Below, piece after piece: positions 51,545 to 61,504 of a stretch of DNA of 64,000 bases; the first letter of the stretch is position 1; every line of letters begins with the position of its first letter. Location: positions 372,001-436,000 of the forward strand of contig NZ_JAKMHX010000030.1 of assembly GCF_022048975.1 (NCBI RefSeq). Direction: 5' to 3'. The notes beneath the pieces were generated by a model, which saw nothing but the letters and a program-made list of their open reading frames with translations, was not told the origin of the DNA and did not search any database. This DNA is from Sporosarcina cyprini. GTDB taxonomy: Bacteria; Bacillota; Bacilli; Bacillales_A; Planococcaceae. The position numbers were made by a program, and so were the translations under genes.

Positions 51545-51580
51545 AAAAGTCAAAGCCGGAAGCTCGGACTTTGACTTTCC
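51545..51580 (-). terminator. Partial terminator between dnaK and dnaJ
   Basis: AAAGTCAAAG and CTTTGACTTT pair, with further bases of the loop able to extend the stem, then TTTTTCG on the minus strand. It lies in a 205-bp gap and probably reduces read-through from dnaK to dnaJ. Confidence 0.78.
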
Positions 51581-51594
51581 CGTCATCTATCTTC

Positions 51595-53421
51595 TCAATT
51601 TTTCTTGTCGTCATCCACTTCTTCGAAATCCGCATCGACAACACCGTCATCTTGCGGTTGGCCAGCAGCATCTGCACCGCCTTGCGCTTGTGCCGCTTGC
51701 TCATAAAGCTTGACGGATAACTGTTGAACCAATTCTTCCAGCTGTTGTTTCTTAGCACGGATCTCATCGAGATCGCCACTTTCAACCGCTTTTTTCAATT
51801 CGTCCTTCGCTTCTTCGGCTTTTTTCACTTCGTCCTCGGCTACTTTTCCTTCCAAGTCCTTCAGTGTTTTTTCTGCCATGAATACAAGTTGATCTGCTTC
51901 GTTCTTCAAATCAACCTCTTCTTTGCGGCGCTTGTCTTCTTCCGCATTTGCTTCTGCGTCTTTTACCATCCGTTCGATTTCTTCATCGGATAGGCCAGAG
52001 CTGGACTGGATTGTAATGTTTTGTTCTTTTTGTGTACCAAGGTCTTTTGCTTTTACCGTTACGATACCGTTTTTATCGATATCAAACGTTACTTCGATTT
52101 GTGGAATGCCGCGTGGTGCCGGCGGAATATCCGTCAATTGGAAACGGCCAAGTGTTTTATTGTCCGCAGCCATAGGACGCTCCCCTTGAAGCACATGAAT
52201 GTCAACAGCAGGCTGGTTGTCAGCAGCAGTTGAGAATACTTGTGATTTACTTGTCGGGATTGTCGTATTGCGGTCGATCAATTTCGTGAACACGCCGCCC
52301 ATTGTTTCGATACCGAGTGACAATGGCGTTACATCCAATAGAACGACATCCTTCACATCACCGCTGATGATGGAACCTTGGACTGCAGCTCCCATTGCAA
52401 CCACTTCGTCAGGGTTAACGCCTTTGAATGGCTCTTTGCCTGTTTCTTTCTTGATGGCTTCCTGAACTGCAGGGATACGTGTCGAACCGCCGACAAGAAT
52501 GACACGGTCAATTTCAGAAGGCGAAAGGCCGGCATCTTTCATCGCTTGTCGAGTCGGAACCATGGAACGTTCTACAAGATGAGCAGTTAACTCATCGAAT
52601 TTCGCACGAGACAAGGACACTTCCAAGTGAAGTGGGCCAGCTTCTCCTGCAGTAATGAACGGCAATGAGATTTGTGTATTGGTTACGCCAGAAAGATCTT
52701 TTTTCGCTTTTTCAGCTGCATCTTTTAAACGTTGCATAGCCATTTTATCTTTTGATAGATCGATACCATTGTCTTTACGGAATTCTTGTACAAGATAGTC
52801 GATGATGACGTCGTCGAAGTCATCTCCACCAAGCTTGTTATCTCCTGCTGTCGAACGGACTTGGAATACGCCGTCTCCAAGTTCCAGGATGGACACGTCG
52901 AATGTACCGCCTCCAAGGTCATATACTAGAATCGTTTGATCTTCATCCGTTTTATCAAGACCGTAAGCAAGCGCTGCAGCAGTCGGTTCGTTGATGATCC
53001 GTTCAACTTCAAGACCTGCGATAGTACCTGCGTCTTTTGTTGCTTGACGCTGAGCATCATTGAAGTAAGCAGGCACAGTGATGACAGCCTTCGTCACTTT
53101 CTCACCAAGATAATCTTCCGCATAGCCTTTCAAATACTGAAGAATCATTGCAGAAACTTCCTGCGGTGTATAATCTTTGCCTTCCGCATGCTCTTTATAG
53201 TCTGTTCCCATATGGCGTTTAACGGACATGATCGTATTTGGGTTTGTGATAGATTGACGCTTTGCCACTTCCCCTACTTGGCGTTCTCCATTTTTGAACG
53301 CAACAACCGATGGAGTAGTACGATTCCCTTCTGGATTCGGAATGACTTTTGCTTCGCCACCCTCGTATACTGCTACTACAGAGTTTGTAGTTCCTAAGTC
53401 AATACCAATGATTTTGCTCAT
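51595..53421 (-). CDS. dnaK: Chaperone DnaK (Hsp70)
   Basis: 608 residues. ATPase signatures [22 protein letters not shown] and [14 protein letters not shown], hydrophobic linker [14 protein letters not shown], substrate domain, and a Gln/Gly/Ala-rich end finishing in [12 protein letters not shown]. Start at [10 protein letters not shown] with AGGAGG upstream. Confidence 0.99.
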   Translation of the reverse strand: MSKIIGIDLGTTNSVVAVYEGGEAKVIPNPEGNRTTPSVVAFKNGERQVGEVAKRQSITNPNTIMSVKRHMGTDYKEHAEGKDYTPQEVSAMILQYLKGYAEDYLGEKVTKAVITVPAYFNDAQRQATKDAGTIAGLEVERIINEPTAAALAYGLDKTDEDQTILVYDLGGGTFDVSILELGDGVFQVRSTAGDNKLGGDDFDDVIIDYLVQEFRKDNGIDLSKDKMAMQRLKDAAEKAKKDLSGVTNTQISLPFITAGEAGPLHLEVSLSRAKFDELTAHLVERSMVPTRQAMKDAGLSPSEIDRVILVGGSTRIPAVQEAIKKETGKEPFKGVNPDEVVAMGAAVQGSIISGDVKDVVLLDVTPLSLGIETMGGVFTKLIDRNTTIPTSKSQVFSTAADNQPAVDIHVLQGERPMAADNKTLGRFQLTDIPPAPRGIPQIEVTFDIDKNGIVTVKAKDLGTQKEQNITIQSSSGLSDEEIERMVKDAEANAEEDKRRKEEVDLKNEADQLVFMAEKTLKDLEGKVAEDEVKKAEEAKDELKKAVESGDLDEIRAKKQQLEELVQQLSVKLYEQAAQAQGGADAAGQPQDDGVVDADFEEVDDDKKN

Positions 53422-53484
53422 AATCAAATTCCTCCTAAAATAATCCGACATTGCGATAGTGTAATGAACTCTACGTCTCTTATC

Positions 53485-54084
53485 TTATTCGTTCACTTGG
53501 ACCATAGAGGGCCGCAGAACGCGATCTTTCAACATATACCCTTTTTGGAGTTCCTGAAGCACGATTCCGGATGCTTTCTCCCCATCGTTTCCAGTCATTA
53601 CTGCTTGATGGAAATTGGGATCAAATTCCTGATCGGCTGCCTCGATTTCCTGCAGCCCTTCAGACTTCAAAGCATCCAACAGGTTCCGGTAGACCATGTC
53701 CATTCCAGTCATAAGGGATTGTGTCTCTTCCGATTTCGCTTCGATATTGAGAGCTCGCTCAAAATTATCGAGAACAGGCAGCAAATTCGTCATCAAACTT
53801 TGAGCCCGATACTTTTGCAGAGACTCTTTGTCCAGATTCGCCCGTCTCTTGAAGTTTTCAAAGTCTGCAAGCAAACGAAGCTGTTTATTTTCTTCTTCTT
53901 CCAGCTTGGACTTCAGCTCTTCGATGATTGCTTCCTTTTCGTCTTTCTCTTCCGTTGGCGCTTCGCTAACCTCTGGTGACTTTGAATCTTGGTCAACTTG
54001 CGCTTCTTGAGCTATTTCGTTTTCAATTGAAGCGGCGGCCTGCTCATCAGCCAGAACCTCTTCCTTCTTTTCTTCGTTCATCAT
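53485..54084 (-). CDS. grpE: Nucleotide exchange factor GrpE
   Basis: 199 residues: acidic, disordered first 60 residues, long coiled coil (LKSKLEEEENKQLRLLADFENFKRR) and C-terminal beta domain ending VLQELQKGYMLKDRVLRPSMVQV. Its ATG overlaps the hrcA stop (ATGA). Confidence 0.97.
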   Translation of the reverse strand: MMNEEKKEEVLADEQAAASIENEIAQEAQVDQDSKSPEVSEAPTEEKDEKEAIIEELKSKLEEEENKQLRLLADFENFKRRANLDKESLQKYRAQSLMTNLLPVLDNFERALNIEAKSEETQSLMTGMDMVYRNLLDALKSEGLQEIEAADQEFDPNFHQAVMTGNDGEKASGIVLQELQKGYMLKDRVLRPSMVQVNE

Positions 54085-55133
54085 ACATTCCTCCTATCCG
54101 ATCCGCCGCCAATCATCAGATTCGCAAGCGCTCTAGACAAATCACCGCTCACTATATCAAGCAGCGTGATTACCCTGCTATAATCCATTCTTTTAGGACC
54201 TACGATCGCAATGGCGCCTTCTATGTTATCACCTGCGGAATAATTGGCGGTGATGACACTGCAATCGCCCATTGCATCATGATTATTCTCAGAACCGATG
54301 CGGACATGGATTCCTTTTGCTTCGTCTTGGAAAAAGGCGAGGGCAGGTGCTCCATTTTCCATCAATTCAAAGAACATCTTCATCTTGTCGATGTCATGAA
54401 ATTCAGGCTGTTTCAGCATATTCATTTTCCCGCCAAAGAACAGTCGCTCTTCAGGCTTGATGGCTGTCGCTTTCTGAAAAGAAGCAAACAATTCGCCCGC
54501 TTTGTTCACATGCTGTTCTAATACGGATTTTGCCGCTGATGCGAGCTTCAACTGTAAATGCATGAGCGGAGTTCCTGTCAACCGTTCGTTCAATATATTG
54601 ACCATCTTTTCGATGTCGGATGCGGATAATCCCTCCGGCACGTCGAATACCCGGTTTTCTACATGACCGCTGTCAGTGACGATAATCGCAACCGCTTTGG
54701 TTTCATCCAAAGGAACAATAGAGAACCGTTTCACTGAATGAGTCGTCACATCAGGTCCGAGCAAAATAGCCGTGTAATTGGTCAATTCAGATAAGATGAC
54801 CGCTGAGTTGCGGATCAATTCCTCCGTTTCCATCACACGATTTTGAAAGATAGATCTAAGTTGCATGCTATCCTCCACATTCAATTTTTCGGGCTGCAAC
54901 AGATGATCGACGTAAAACCGATATCCCTTTTCAGATGGCACCCGGCCGGATGAAGTATGGGTCTTTTCTAAGTACCCCAGTTCTTCTAGATCCGCCATAT
55001 CGTTTCGGATTGTGGCAGGACTGAAAGGAGCCTCAGGTTTTTTTGATAACTGCCTTGATCCGACAGGTTGTGCGGATTCGATGAAATCGTTAACCGTCAG
55101 TTGCAAGATAAGCAATTGCCTGTTTGTCAACAT
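54081..55133 (-). CDS. hrcA: Heat-inducible transcription repressor HrcA
   Basis: 350 residues. Winged helix (MLTNRQLLILQLTVNDFI, SPATIRNDMADLEELGYLEK) that binds CIRCE, then a GAF-like domain. Start at MLTNRQ for AGGAGTG upstream and family match. First gene of hrcA-grpE-dnaK-dnaJ-prmA-rsmE(-mtaB). Confidence 0.98.
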   Translation of the reverse strand: MLTNRQLLILQLTVNDFIESAQPVGSRQLSKKPEAPFSPATIRNDMADLEELGYLEKTHTSSGRVPSEKGYRFYVDHLLQPEKLNVEDSMQLRSIFQNRVMETEELIRNSAVILSELTNYTAILLGPDVTTHSVKRFSIVPLDETKAVAIIVTDSGHVENRVFDVPEGLSASDIEKMVNILNERLTGTPLMHLQLKLASAAKSVLEQHVNKAGELFASFQKATAIKPEERLFFGGKMNMLKQPEFHDIDKMKMFFELMENGAPALAFFQDEAKGIHVRIGSENNHDAMGDCSVITANYSAGDNIEGAIAIVGPKRMDYSRVITLLDIVSGDLSRALANLMIGGGSDRRNV

Positions 55134-55147
55134 GTTCATCACTCCTG

Positions 55148-55174
55148 TTAGCACTCTTTAAATGCGAGTGCTAA
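55148..55174. promoter_or_regulatory. CIRCE operator
   Basis: TTAGCACTC-N9-GAGTGCTAA, perfect 9-bp arms, between the promoter and the hrcA start. HrcA binds it and represses the operon until heat shock. Confidence 0.98.
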
Positions 55175-55184
55175 TTCTACTCAT

Positions 55185-55213
55185 AATTTAACAAATCTCT
55201 TCTAACGTGTCAA
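55185..55213 (-). promoter_or_regulatory. hrcA operon promoter
   Basis: -35 TTGACA, 17-bp spacer, -10 TAAATT on the minus strand, just upstream of CIRCE. In the ancestral host this promoter also served mtaB. Confidence 0.85.
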
Positions 55214-55227
55214 CGAATTGGCATTCT

Positions 55228-56361
55228 TCATTTCAAAAAACGCTGAAACACTTCGTTTCCTCTGTAAATACCTAGCTGCGACAATTTATAAGTACTGTTT
55301 TCGCGGGTAAGTAAACCTTCCTCTATCAGCTTTCCAAGTTCCATTCCGTACACATCTTCCAACCGCTTCCCGAATTTCTTTTGAAAAGCACTTTCCGAAA
55401 CACCATTCATCATTCGGAGTCCTAAAAACATCTCTTCTTCCATCGCTTCGCGAACAGTTACTTGATGGGATTCTAACAATGGCCGCTGTCCAGCATCCAC
55501 TTTTTCCATATATTTTTTCAATGGTCCAATATTGGCATAACGGCGACCTGCTAAAAAGCCGTGTGCACCCGCCCCGACTCCTGCATATTCATCGTTTTGC
55601 CAATAAATCATATTATGGATGGATTCTTGACCAGGCATTGCAAAATTGCTTATTTCATATTGCTCTCTTCCAGCCTGTTTCATGCGTTCCATTAGCATGC
55701 CGAACATTTCTGCTTCCAGGTCTTCCCCTGGCAATGGCAGTTTTCCCTTGTTCATCAAATTATAAAATACGGTTTTCGGTTCGATGATGAGCGAGTATCC
55801 AGAGTAATGGGGAAGGTCGATCGCGAGGGCGCGATCCAATGTATGCTCCCATTGCTGAATCGTTTGTCCGGGCAAACCGTAGATCAAGTCAATGCTGATA
55901 TTTTCAAAACCGACTGCTCTCGCCTTATCAATCACTTTCTCTGCATCATGCGATCCATGAGTACGGCCAATTTTCCGAAGCAATTCATCGTCAAAGGATT
56001 GAACGCCGATGCTGAGACGCGTCACTCCGCCTTCCTTCAAGACCCTTAACTTTTCTTCTGTCAATTCATCCGGGTTTGCTTCTGTCGAAAATTCACTTAA
56101 GGTTTCCACGTCTATATACGTACGGATAATCTCCAGCAAACGTTTCAATTGGCTCTCGGATAAAGCGGTCGGAGTCCCTCCACCGAGGAAGACCGTTGCG
56201 GCCTGATCAAAAGAGGCACCTTCCCGTTTCAAAATCGACAGCTCGTTTCCAATCGATTCTATGTATTCATCAACCGGCTGGTTGTTAAAAAAGACTTTAT
56301 TAAAATCACAATAATGGCAAATCTGATGACAAAACGGAATATGAATATAGATTCCCCTCAT
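55228..56361 (-). CDS. hemW: Radical-SAM protein HemW (HemN-like)
   Basis: 377 residues. Start MRGIYIHIPFCHQICHYCDF shows the CxxxCxxC cluster motif; GGGTPTALSESQLKRLL and SIGVQSFDDELLRKIGRTH are typical. HemW acts as a haem chaperone; it lacks the extra Cys of HemN oxidases. AAAGGAGG precedes the ATG. Confidence 0.94.
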   Translation of the reverse strand: MRGIYIHIPFCHQICHYCDFNKVFFNNQPVDEYIESIGNELSILKREGASFDQAATVFLGGGTPTALSESQLKRLLEIIRTYIDVETLSEFSTEANPDELTEEKLRVLKEGGVTRLSIGVQSFDDELLRKIGRTHGSHDAEKVIDKARAVGFENISIDLIYGLPGQTIQQWEHTLDRALAIDLPHYSGYSLIIEPKTVFYNLMNKGKLPLPGEDLEAEMFGMLMERMKQAGREQYEISNFAMPGQESIHNMIYWQNDEYAGVGAGAHGFLAGRRYANIGPLKKYMEKVDAGQRPLLESHQVTVREAMEEEMFLGLRMMNGVSESAFQKKFGKRLEDVYGMELGKLIEEGLLTRENSTYKLSQLGIYRGNEVFQRFLK

Positions 56362-56467
56362 CGAACTGCCTCCTTTCATGGCAAGCCTTTCGGCTGTTGC
56401 GCTCCTCATTTTATCATTTCTTTAGCCTGAAAGGATACTATCCCGCATTCGGGACTGGTTGTCTTTC

Positions 56468-56827
56468 TTAGTGAATGGCCTTCATGCCTTCTAACAGGAA
56501 TTTCGCATCTTCATTGAGATAATATTTGACGTCCGGCCTAAGCAAAAGATCCGTATTATTTTTAGCTGAAATGCGAAGACCCCGCAGATCAAACTTTGAT
56601 GCATAGACATTTATCGCCTGAATGATATTCATTTCTATCCGATTCAATGGCTTCACTTGATATTCACTCTCCGCCAGCATGTCAAGCAATGCTCTGGAGT
56701 TGCCCCTCAGTAAATGTTTATACTGTAGCAACAGCTCTAAGTTGTCCTCAATATACTTTCTAGCAGATATGAGATCCAGCTTCTCTGTCGCCTCGTTGAT
56801 TACTCTTATTAATTCCCGAAAGTCCAT
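56468..56827 (-). CDS. Hypothetical helical protein next to lepA
   Basis: 119 residues, all-helical, starting MDFRELIRVINEATEKLDLI, with DNLELLLQYKHLLRGNSRALLDML and LRGLRISAKNNTDLL. No known domain recognised. Occupies the lepA-hemW gap (yqxA-type place) on the same strand. Confidence 0.75.
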   Translation of the reverse strand: MDFRELIRVINEATEKLDLISARKYIEDNLELLLQYKHLLRGNSRALLDMLAESEYQVKPLNRIEMNIIQAINVYASKFDLRGLRISAKNNTDLLLRPDVKYYLNEDAKFLLEGMKAIH

Positions 56828-56976
56828 TGGTCATACCCCTTAGTACAAAGTGTCTATTTTTATTTGAAATATTATAGACTTAAATCCTATGCATGAAAAG
56901 GGAAACGCACTTGGAAACGGGTTGGAAAGCCAAGAGAATGCTGCTCTCGCTTAAAGATTCCAGTACCATGTAATGA

Positions 56977-57003
56977 AAAACGAGGCCCCGAAGGACCCCG
57001 CTT
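56977..57003 (-). terminator. Probable terminator after lepA
   Basis: GC-rich hairpin (GCGGGGTCC-TTC-GGGGCC) followed by TCGTTTTTC on the minus strand. Pairing has a bulge. No gene is seen in the rest of 56828-57017. Confidence 0.6.
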
Positions 57004-57017
57004 AGTCAGTTATTGCA

Positions 57018-58841
57018 TTAATCCTCATCCATTTTCAAGACGGCCATGAAGGCTTCTTGAGGAACTTCCACGGAGCCGACTTGCTTCATCCGTTTCTTAC
57101 CTTCTTTTTGTTTCTCTAACAATTTCCGTTTACGTGAAATATCTCCGCCATAACATTTCGCCAAAACGTTTTTACCGATGGATTTGATAGTCGATCGAGC
57201 AACGATCTTTTGGCCGACAGCGGCTTGCACCGGTACTTCAAACTGCTGGCGCGGGATCAGCGACTTTAGCTTCTCGACTATCGCTTTTCCTCTTTCATAG
57301 CTGAAATCACGATGCACAATGAAACTGAGCGCATCGACTTGTTCTCCATTGAGAAGAATGTCCATCTTGACAAGCTTCGATTGCTTGTAGCCAATTAATT
57401 CATAGTCAAGGGAAGCGTATCCTTTTGTGCCGGATTTCAATTGATCGAAAAAGTCATAGACGATCTCAGCCAACGGCAGTTCGTAAATGATATTGACACG
57501 GGACGCATCCAAATAATCCATCGTGACGAAGTTCCCCCGCTTGTTTTGGCAGAGCTCCATGACCGACCCTACATAATCGTTCGGCACCATGATGGAAGCT
57601 TTGACATATGGCTCTTCCACATAATCGATCTTTTGTGCATTCGGCATCATGGACGGATTGTCCACTTTCACTTCGGAACCGTCCGTCATCACGACATTGT
57701 AAATAACGCTTGGTGCTGTAGTAATCAAATCGATTTTAAATTCCCGTTCAATCCGCTCTTGGATGATCTCCATATGGAGAAGTCCGAGAAAACCACAGCG
57801 GTAGCCGAAACCGAGCGCTTGCGATGTTTCCGCTTCGAATTCGAGGGCAGAATCATTCAGCTCTAATTTTTCAAGCGCTTCCCGCAAGTCGACGTACCGG
57901 TTTGAATCAATTGGATACAAACCACAGAACACCATCGGATTCATCTTTCGATAACCTGGCAGCGGCTCGCTTGCCGGTCTCTTGGCATTTGTTACTGTAT
58001 CCCCGACTCGTGTATCGCCAACATTTTTAATCGAGGCTGATAAGAAACCTACGTCACCAACGGTCAATTCATCGCGAAGCGAGATATTTGGCGTGAAAAC
58101 ACCCGTCTCAATGACTTCAAATTCTTTGCCCGTTGCCATCATCCGGATTTTATCTCCGGGACGCACAGTTCCTTCCACAATACGTATATTGACGATGACT
58201 CCTTTGTACTGGTCATAATGGGAATCAAAGATCAACGCTTTGAGCGGCGCTTCTGGATCGCCGGACGGAGCTGGTACTTTCTCGACAATTTGTTCTAGAA
58301 TGTCTTCGATTCCGATACCCGCTTTTGCTGAGGCGAGCACTGCTTCAGAAGCATCCAGTCCGATAACATCTTCAATTTCCTGTTTAACCCGATCCGGATC
58401 TGCTGCCGGCAAATCGATTTTATTAATGACCGGCAATATTTCAAGATCGTTATCGAGGGCTAAGTAAACGTTCGCCAGCGTCTGTGCTTCAATGCCTTGC
58501 GCAGCGTCGACAACAAGGATAGCCCCTTCACAAGCTGCAAGGCTTCGGGATACTTCATATGTAAAGTCCACATGTCCCGGAGTATCGATCAAATGGAAAG
58601 TATAATCTTCACCATTTTTTGCGGTATACGTCAATTGAACCGCATTCAGTTTAATAGTAATTCCGCGTTCCCGCTCTAAATCCATCGAGTCCAACGTTTG
58701 GGACTTCAATTCACGGGAGCTGAGCGTTTCCGTCTTCTCTAAGATCCGATCGGCCAACGTCGATTTCCCGTGATCTATATGAGCGATGATGGAAAAGTTT
58801 CTAATATTCTTTTGACGTGCCAATCTCTCATCATGATTCAT
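57018..58841 (-). CDS. lepA: Elongation factor 4 (LepA)
   Basis: 607 residues. GTPase motifs [17 protein letters not shown] and NKID, EF-G-like domains and the LepA-specific C-terminal domain with [20 protein letters not shown]. Back-translocase/ribosome biogenesis GTPase. Start at [12 protein letters not shown] with AGGAGTG upstream. Confidence 0.98.
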   Translation of the reverse strand: MNHDERLARQKNIRNFSIIAHIDHGKSTLADRILEKTETLSSRELKSQTLDSMDLERERGITIKLNAVQLTYTAKNGEDYTFHLIDTPGHVDFTYEVSRSLAACEGAILVVDAAQGIEAQTLANVYLALDNDLEILPVINKIDLPAADPDRVKQEIEDVIGLDASEAVLASAKAGIGIEDILEQIVEKVPAPSGDPEAPLKALIFDSHYDQYKGVIVNIRIVEGTVRPGDKIRMMATGKEFEVIETGVFTPNISLRDELTVGDVGFLSASIKNVGDTRVGDTVTNAKRPASEPLPGYRKMNPMVFCGLYPIDSNRYVDLREALEKLELNDSALEFEAETSQALGFGYRCGFLGLLHMEIIQERIEREFKIDLITTAPSVIYNVVMTDGSEVKVDNPSMMPNAQKIDYVEEPYVKASIMVPNDYVGSVMELCQNKRGNFVTMDYLDASRVNIIYELPLAEIVYDFFDQLKSGTKGYASLDYELIGYKQSKLVKMDILLNGEQVDALSFIVHRDFSYERGKAIVEKLKSLIPRQQFEVPVQAAVGQKIVARSTIKSIGKNVLAKCYGGDISRKRKLLEKQKEGKKRMKQVGSVEVPQEAFMAVLKMDED

Positions 58842-58872
58842 TGTGCAGTTCACTCCTATTTAAGCTATTTGC

Positions 58873-58881
58873 ATTATAGCA
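58873..58881 (-). promoter_or_regulatory. lepA extended -10 promoter
   Basis: TGCTATAAT on the minus strand about 30 bases before the lepA start. The 200-base gap up to spoIIP holds this and the spoIIP terminator, and nothing else I can support. Confidence 0.6.
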
Positions 58882-59021
58882 AATAACGACGCAACATGTT
58901 ATAAATTCTTATCAAATCACAATAGAAGTTGATTTATTATTCCACGCCAAGCGGTTTAATCAGGAATAAAAGAAGGAATTTAGCTCGTCTTTGAAAGTCG
59001 TGTTGCGTACCTCTGAAAACC

Positions 59022-59057
59022 AAAAAGACGGAGAAGATGCATTCCTCTCCGTCTTTC
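59022..59057 (-). terminator. Terminator after spoIIP
   Basis: AAAGACGGAGA and TCTCCGTCTTT form an 11-bp perfect stem followed by TTTGG/TTTTC on the minus strand. Confidence 0.85.
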
Positions 59058-59060
59058 CTG

Positions 59061-59888
59061 CTATTCAGCCTGCGTCGAATCCATGACGTGCCCGATTGCT
59101 TCCGCCAGGACCGCGATGGTTCGATTTAATTCATCCTCTGTATTGCCGATTCCACCCAATTCAACGAGAATGATCGATGGATCAAGATCTTGATTGTATT
59201 TCCCATCGACACCTGGGCCGCCCTTAGGAATAATATCTTTTGTAATCCCTGGCACCAGTTTATCCATTTCACGTTTGACCAGTAGGACCTTTTCCATGTT
59301 CTGCTTGTATTGCGGATGATCCGTCCCGAGAACAAACGCCACTTTCGCGTATCGTTGCCCCTCATATTCTAATGTCGTCTTTTCCTGACCGACCGAATCC
59401 CTGTGAAGGTCGATAACAAGATCGTATGGTTGTTGTTCAATCGCTTTTTTTACATGCGGCCTGATCTCCGCATACGACCTGCTATAAGGGATTCCTTTTT
59501 TACGCATTTCCTTGCTGTTATCAATATCAATCGTGTTTGCTTCAATCCCGTTAATGGCTAATTGGCTCTTCAGCTTTGCACCAAGCTTCATGACATTCTC
59601 CGTCTGATGAGAAGTGGAAACGATCCCATCAGCCGCTTTCGTCATCGGTTCATATGCTTCATGGGAATGAGTAAAATACAGTAATACATTTGCTACATTC
59701 GCTGCTTTTGTTTCTTCTTTTTCCGGTTCGACTTCTTCCGTGACATTTGACGCGTACACGATGAACGCATTGTCTTTTATGATTTTTGTCGAAGTCACGG
59801 ACGTCCCTTCAGGAAGAAATTGCATGACGATAGGGAAAAGGAAGAGAATGGCTATGGCGGCAATCCAGATTTGCATCGATTTTTTCAA
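59061..59888 (-). CDS. spoIIP: Stage II sporulation protein P (SpoIIP)
   Basis: 275 residues. N-terminal membrane helix (IWIAAIAILFLFPIVMQFL), then the amidase/endopeptidase domain with LLYFTHSHEAY and DLVIDLHRDSVG, and an end with VELGGIGNTEDELNRT. SpoIIP degrades septal peptidoglycan with SpoIID during engulfment. Shorter than the B. subtilis protein (about 400 residues), lacking much of its N-terminal extracytoplasmic region. TTG start with GGGGGATG upstream; ATG five codons on is an alternative. Confidence 0.92.
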   Translation of the reverse strand: MKKSMQIWIAAIAILFLFPIVMQFLPEGTSVTSTKIIKDNAFIVYASNVTEEVEPEKEETKAANVANVLLYFTHSHEAYEPMTKAADGIVSTSHQTENVMKLGAKLKSQLAINGIEANTIDIDNSKEMRKKGIPYSRSYAEIRPHVKKAIEQQPYDLVIDLHRDSVGQEKTTLEYEGQRYAKVAFVLGTDHPQYKQNMEKVLLVKREMDKLVPGITKDIIPKGGPGVDGKYNQDLDPSIILVELGGIGNTEDELNRTIAVLAEAIGHVMDSTQAE

Positions 59889-59931
59889 TTGGCATCCCCC
59901 CGTGCTCCATCTATATGCCCGGGGGAATCTA

Positions 59932-60975
59932 TCAATGACTAGATTTCAATTTATCAATCCAATTGAAAAGCGCTCCAGATAAAGCATCAGCATAGAGATA
60001 AACCCATGCATCTATTTCCTTCGGTGAAATGAATGTATTCAATTCACGGTTCGATAATACTTCTTCAAACAAATGAATTCGATCCTCATGCGGCCAGGAC
60101 GACCAATCACCGAATATTGGAATGAGCTTGGAACGGTCCGCGTCTTTGTTCACTTCGTATAACCAATTGGATACCGTTAATTTCGAAGATGGCCGGGATT
60201 CATCCTCAATTTTAGAAGCGATATAACTGAACATTGTATCGATTGCATCCGCAATTAATACAGGACCATCCACTACCGTCGGAATCCCGATCGCAACGAC
60301 GGGGATCCCCAGCGTCTCTTTCGACACTTCCTTTCGGCTGTTCCCAACACCTGAACCCGGATGGATACCAGTATCCGTCATTTGGATTGTCCTGCAAAGC
60401 CTTGAACTATCCTTTGCGGCTAGTGCATCGATAACGATCAGCAAATCAGGCTGAATCTTATCAATGACGGCTCCTACAAATTCAGCCGTCTCCAGACCGG
60501 TTTGAATTGTGACGCCAGGAGCATATACATACACTTCTGCCCCTTCATTAGAAAAGTATTTTGGCACAATTTCTTTCATCCGATCCATCGTAAGCGGTCC
60601 AACTGCATCGGGTGTCACTTCCCGATTGCCAAGACCGATAAACAGGATTTTTCCATTAGCAGGCAGACGGACCTCTTCCAGCATGTCGTCCAATTGCTTC
60701 ATCAGAAGCTTGGTCATATCTTCGATCCCCTCAACATCGTCGTAACGCAAAGTAGGCATAGTAAGCGTAACGTAGGAACCTGCCTTCTTTCCGATCCGTT
60801 CTTCCGCTTCGGGCAAAATCTTTACTTTCGTGACAATGACCCTGCCTTGTCTCGTTTCATCAAAAAGAACGTCCTTCGTCTCCTCCAGCGTCTCTTTTTC
60901 TTCCTTTGTTTGATGGCGAACCATCTCATCGTCTTCTACAACTAAATCAGTCCGGTAAAAATCATACTTTCCCAT
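59932..60975 (-). CDS. gpr: Germination protease GPR
   Basis: 347 residues; aspartic-type protease that degrades small acid-soluble spore proteins during germination. KILFIGLGNREVTPDAVGPL, DALAAKDSSRLCRTIQMTD and GIHPGSGVGNSRKEVS are family hallmarks. The N-terminal pro-region is present. Next to spoIIP, as in B. subtilis. Confidence 0.97.
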   Translation of the reverse strand: MGKYDFYRTDLVVEDDEMVRHQTKEEKETLEETKDVLFDETRQGRVIVTKVKILPEAEERIGKKAGSYVTLTMPTLRYDDVEGIEDMTKLLMKQLDDMLEEVRLPANGKILFIGLGNREVTPDAVGPLTMDRMKEIVPKYFSNEGAEVYVYAPGVTIQTGLETAEFVGAVIDKIQPDLLIVIDALAAKDSSRLCRTIQMTDTGIHPGSGVGNSRKEVSKETLGIPVVAIGIPTVVDGPVLIADAIDTMFSYIASKIEDESRPSSKLTVSNWLYEVNKDADRSKLIPIFGDWSSWPHEDRIHLFEEVLSNRELNTFISPKEIDAWVYLYADALSGALFNWIDKLKSSH

Positions 60976-61038
60976 TTTGTCATCACCTCTGATTCAGTTT
61001 GCACGACGTGTCAAGGAAATATTCTTTGCATATTTTTA

Positions 61039-61067
61039 TTGCGTTATTGCAGGCTGTTTGCTAAAAT
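61039..61067 (+). promoter_or_regulatory. rpsT promoter
   Basis: -35 TTGCGT, 17-bp spacer, -10 TAAAAT with an extending TG, about 70 bases before rpsT. Confidence 0.8.
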
Positions 61068-61139
61068 GTTAATGTTGTAAAGAGAATCCGGATCACTTTG
61101 GAAACACTCTTGTCTTACCTGAAATTGGAGGTGAATGGA

Positions 61140-61391
61140 ATGCCAAACATTAAAGGTGCTATCAAGCGCGTAAAACAAAGCGCTGCTGCGAATGAGCAAA
61201 ACTCTCAAGTAAAAGCTGCAATGCGTACAGCTGTACGTAAAGCTGATACTGCGCTTATCAATAAAGAAGAGAACGCTCCTGAACTTTTGAAGGACGCGGT
61301 TAAAAAATTGGACTCTGCTGCACGCAAAGGTCTTATCCACAAGAACACTGCAGCTCGTCAAAAAGCTCGACTAACGAAAAAAGCGTTGTAA
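61140..61391 (+). CDS. rpsT: Small ribosomal subunit protein bS20
   Basis: 83 residues: MPNIKGAIKRVKQSAAANEQ, basic, alanine-rich, ending RQKARLTKKAL. GGAGGTG precedes the ATG. Divergent from gpr and opposite to holA, as in B. subtilis. Confidence 0.98.
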   Translation: MPNIKGAIKRVKQSAAANEQNSQVKAAMRTAVRKADTALINKEENAPELLKDAVKKLDSAARKGLIHKNTAARQKARLTKKAL

Positions 61392-61425
61392 TAACTAGTC
61401 CGGGGAAGTGCCGGACAACCGAAAG

Positions 61426-61477
61426 ACAAGCTGTCTACGTCGCAATCATTGCTTCGTAGACAGCTTGTTTTGTTTTT
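61426..61477 (+). terminator. Terminator after rpsT
   Basis: ACAAGCTGTCTACG and CGTAGACAGCTTGT form a perfect 14-bp stem, then TTTGTTTTT. Lies between the convergent rpsT and holA genes. Confidence 0.92.
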
Positions 61478-61504
61478 ACTATTCTTTTTTAACCAGGTTA
61501 CGTT

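Noticed and set aside
51020..51713. Long plus-strand frames opposite dnaJ and dnaK
   Set aside because: Antisense shadows of strongly biased host genes; no start signals or recognisable domains.
59889..59950. Sigma-E promoter for spoIIP (GTCATT and CATATAGAT)
   Set aside because: Spacing and bases are only roughly right, and the C/G-rich hairpin around it leaves several readings; not firm enough to list.
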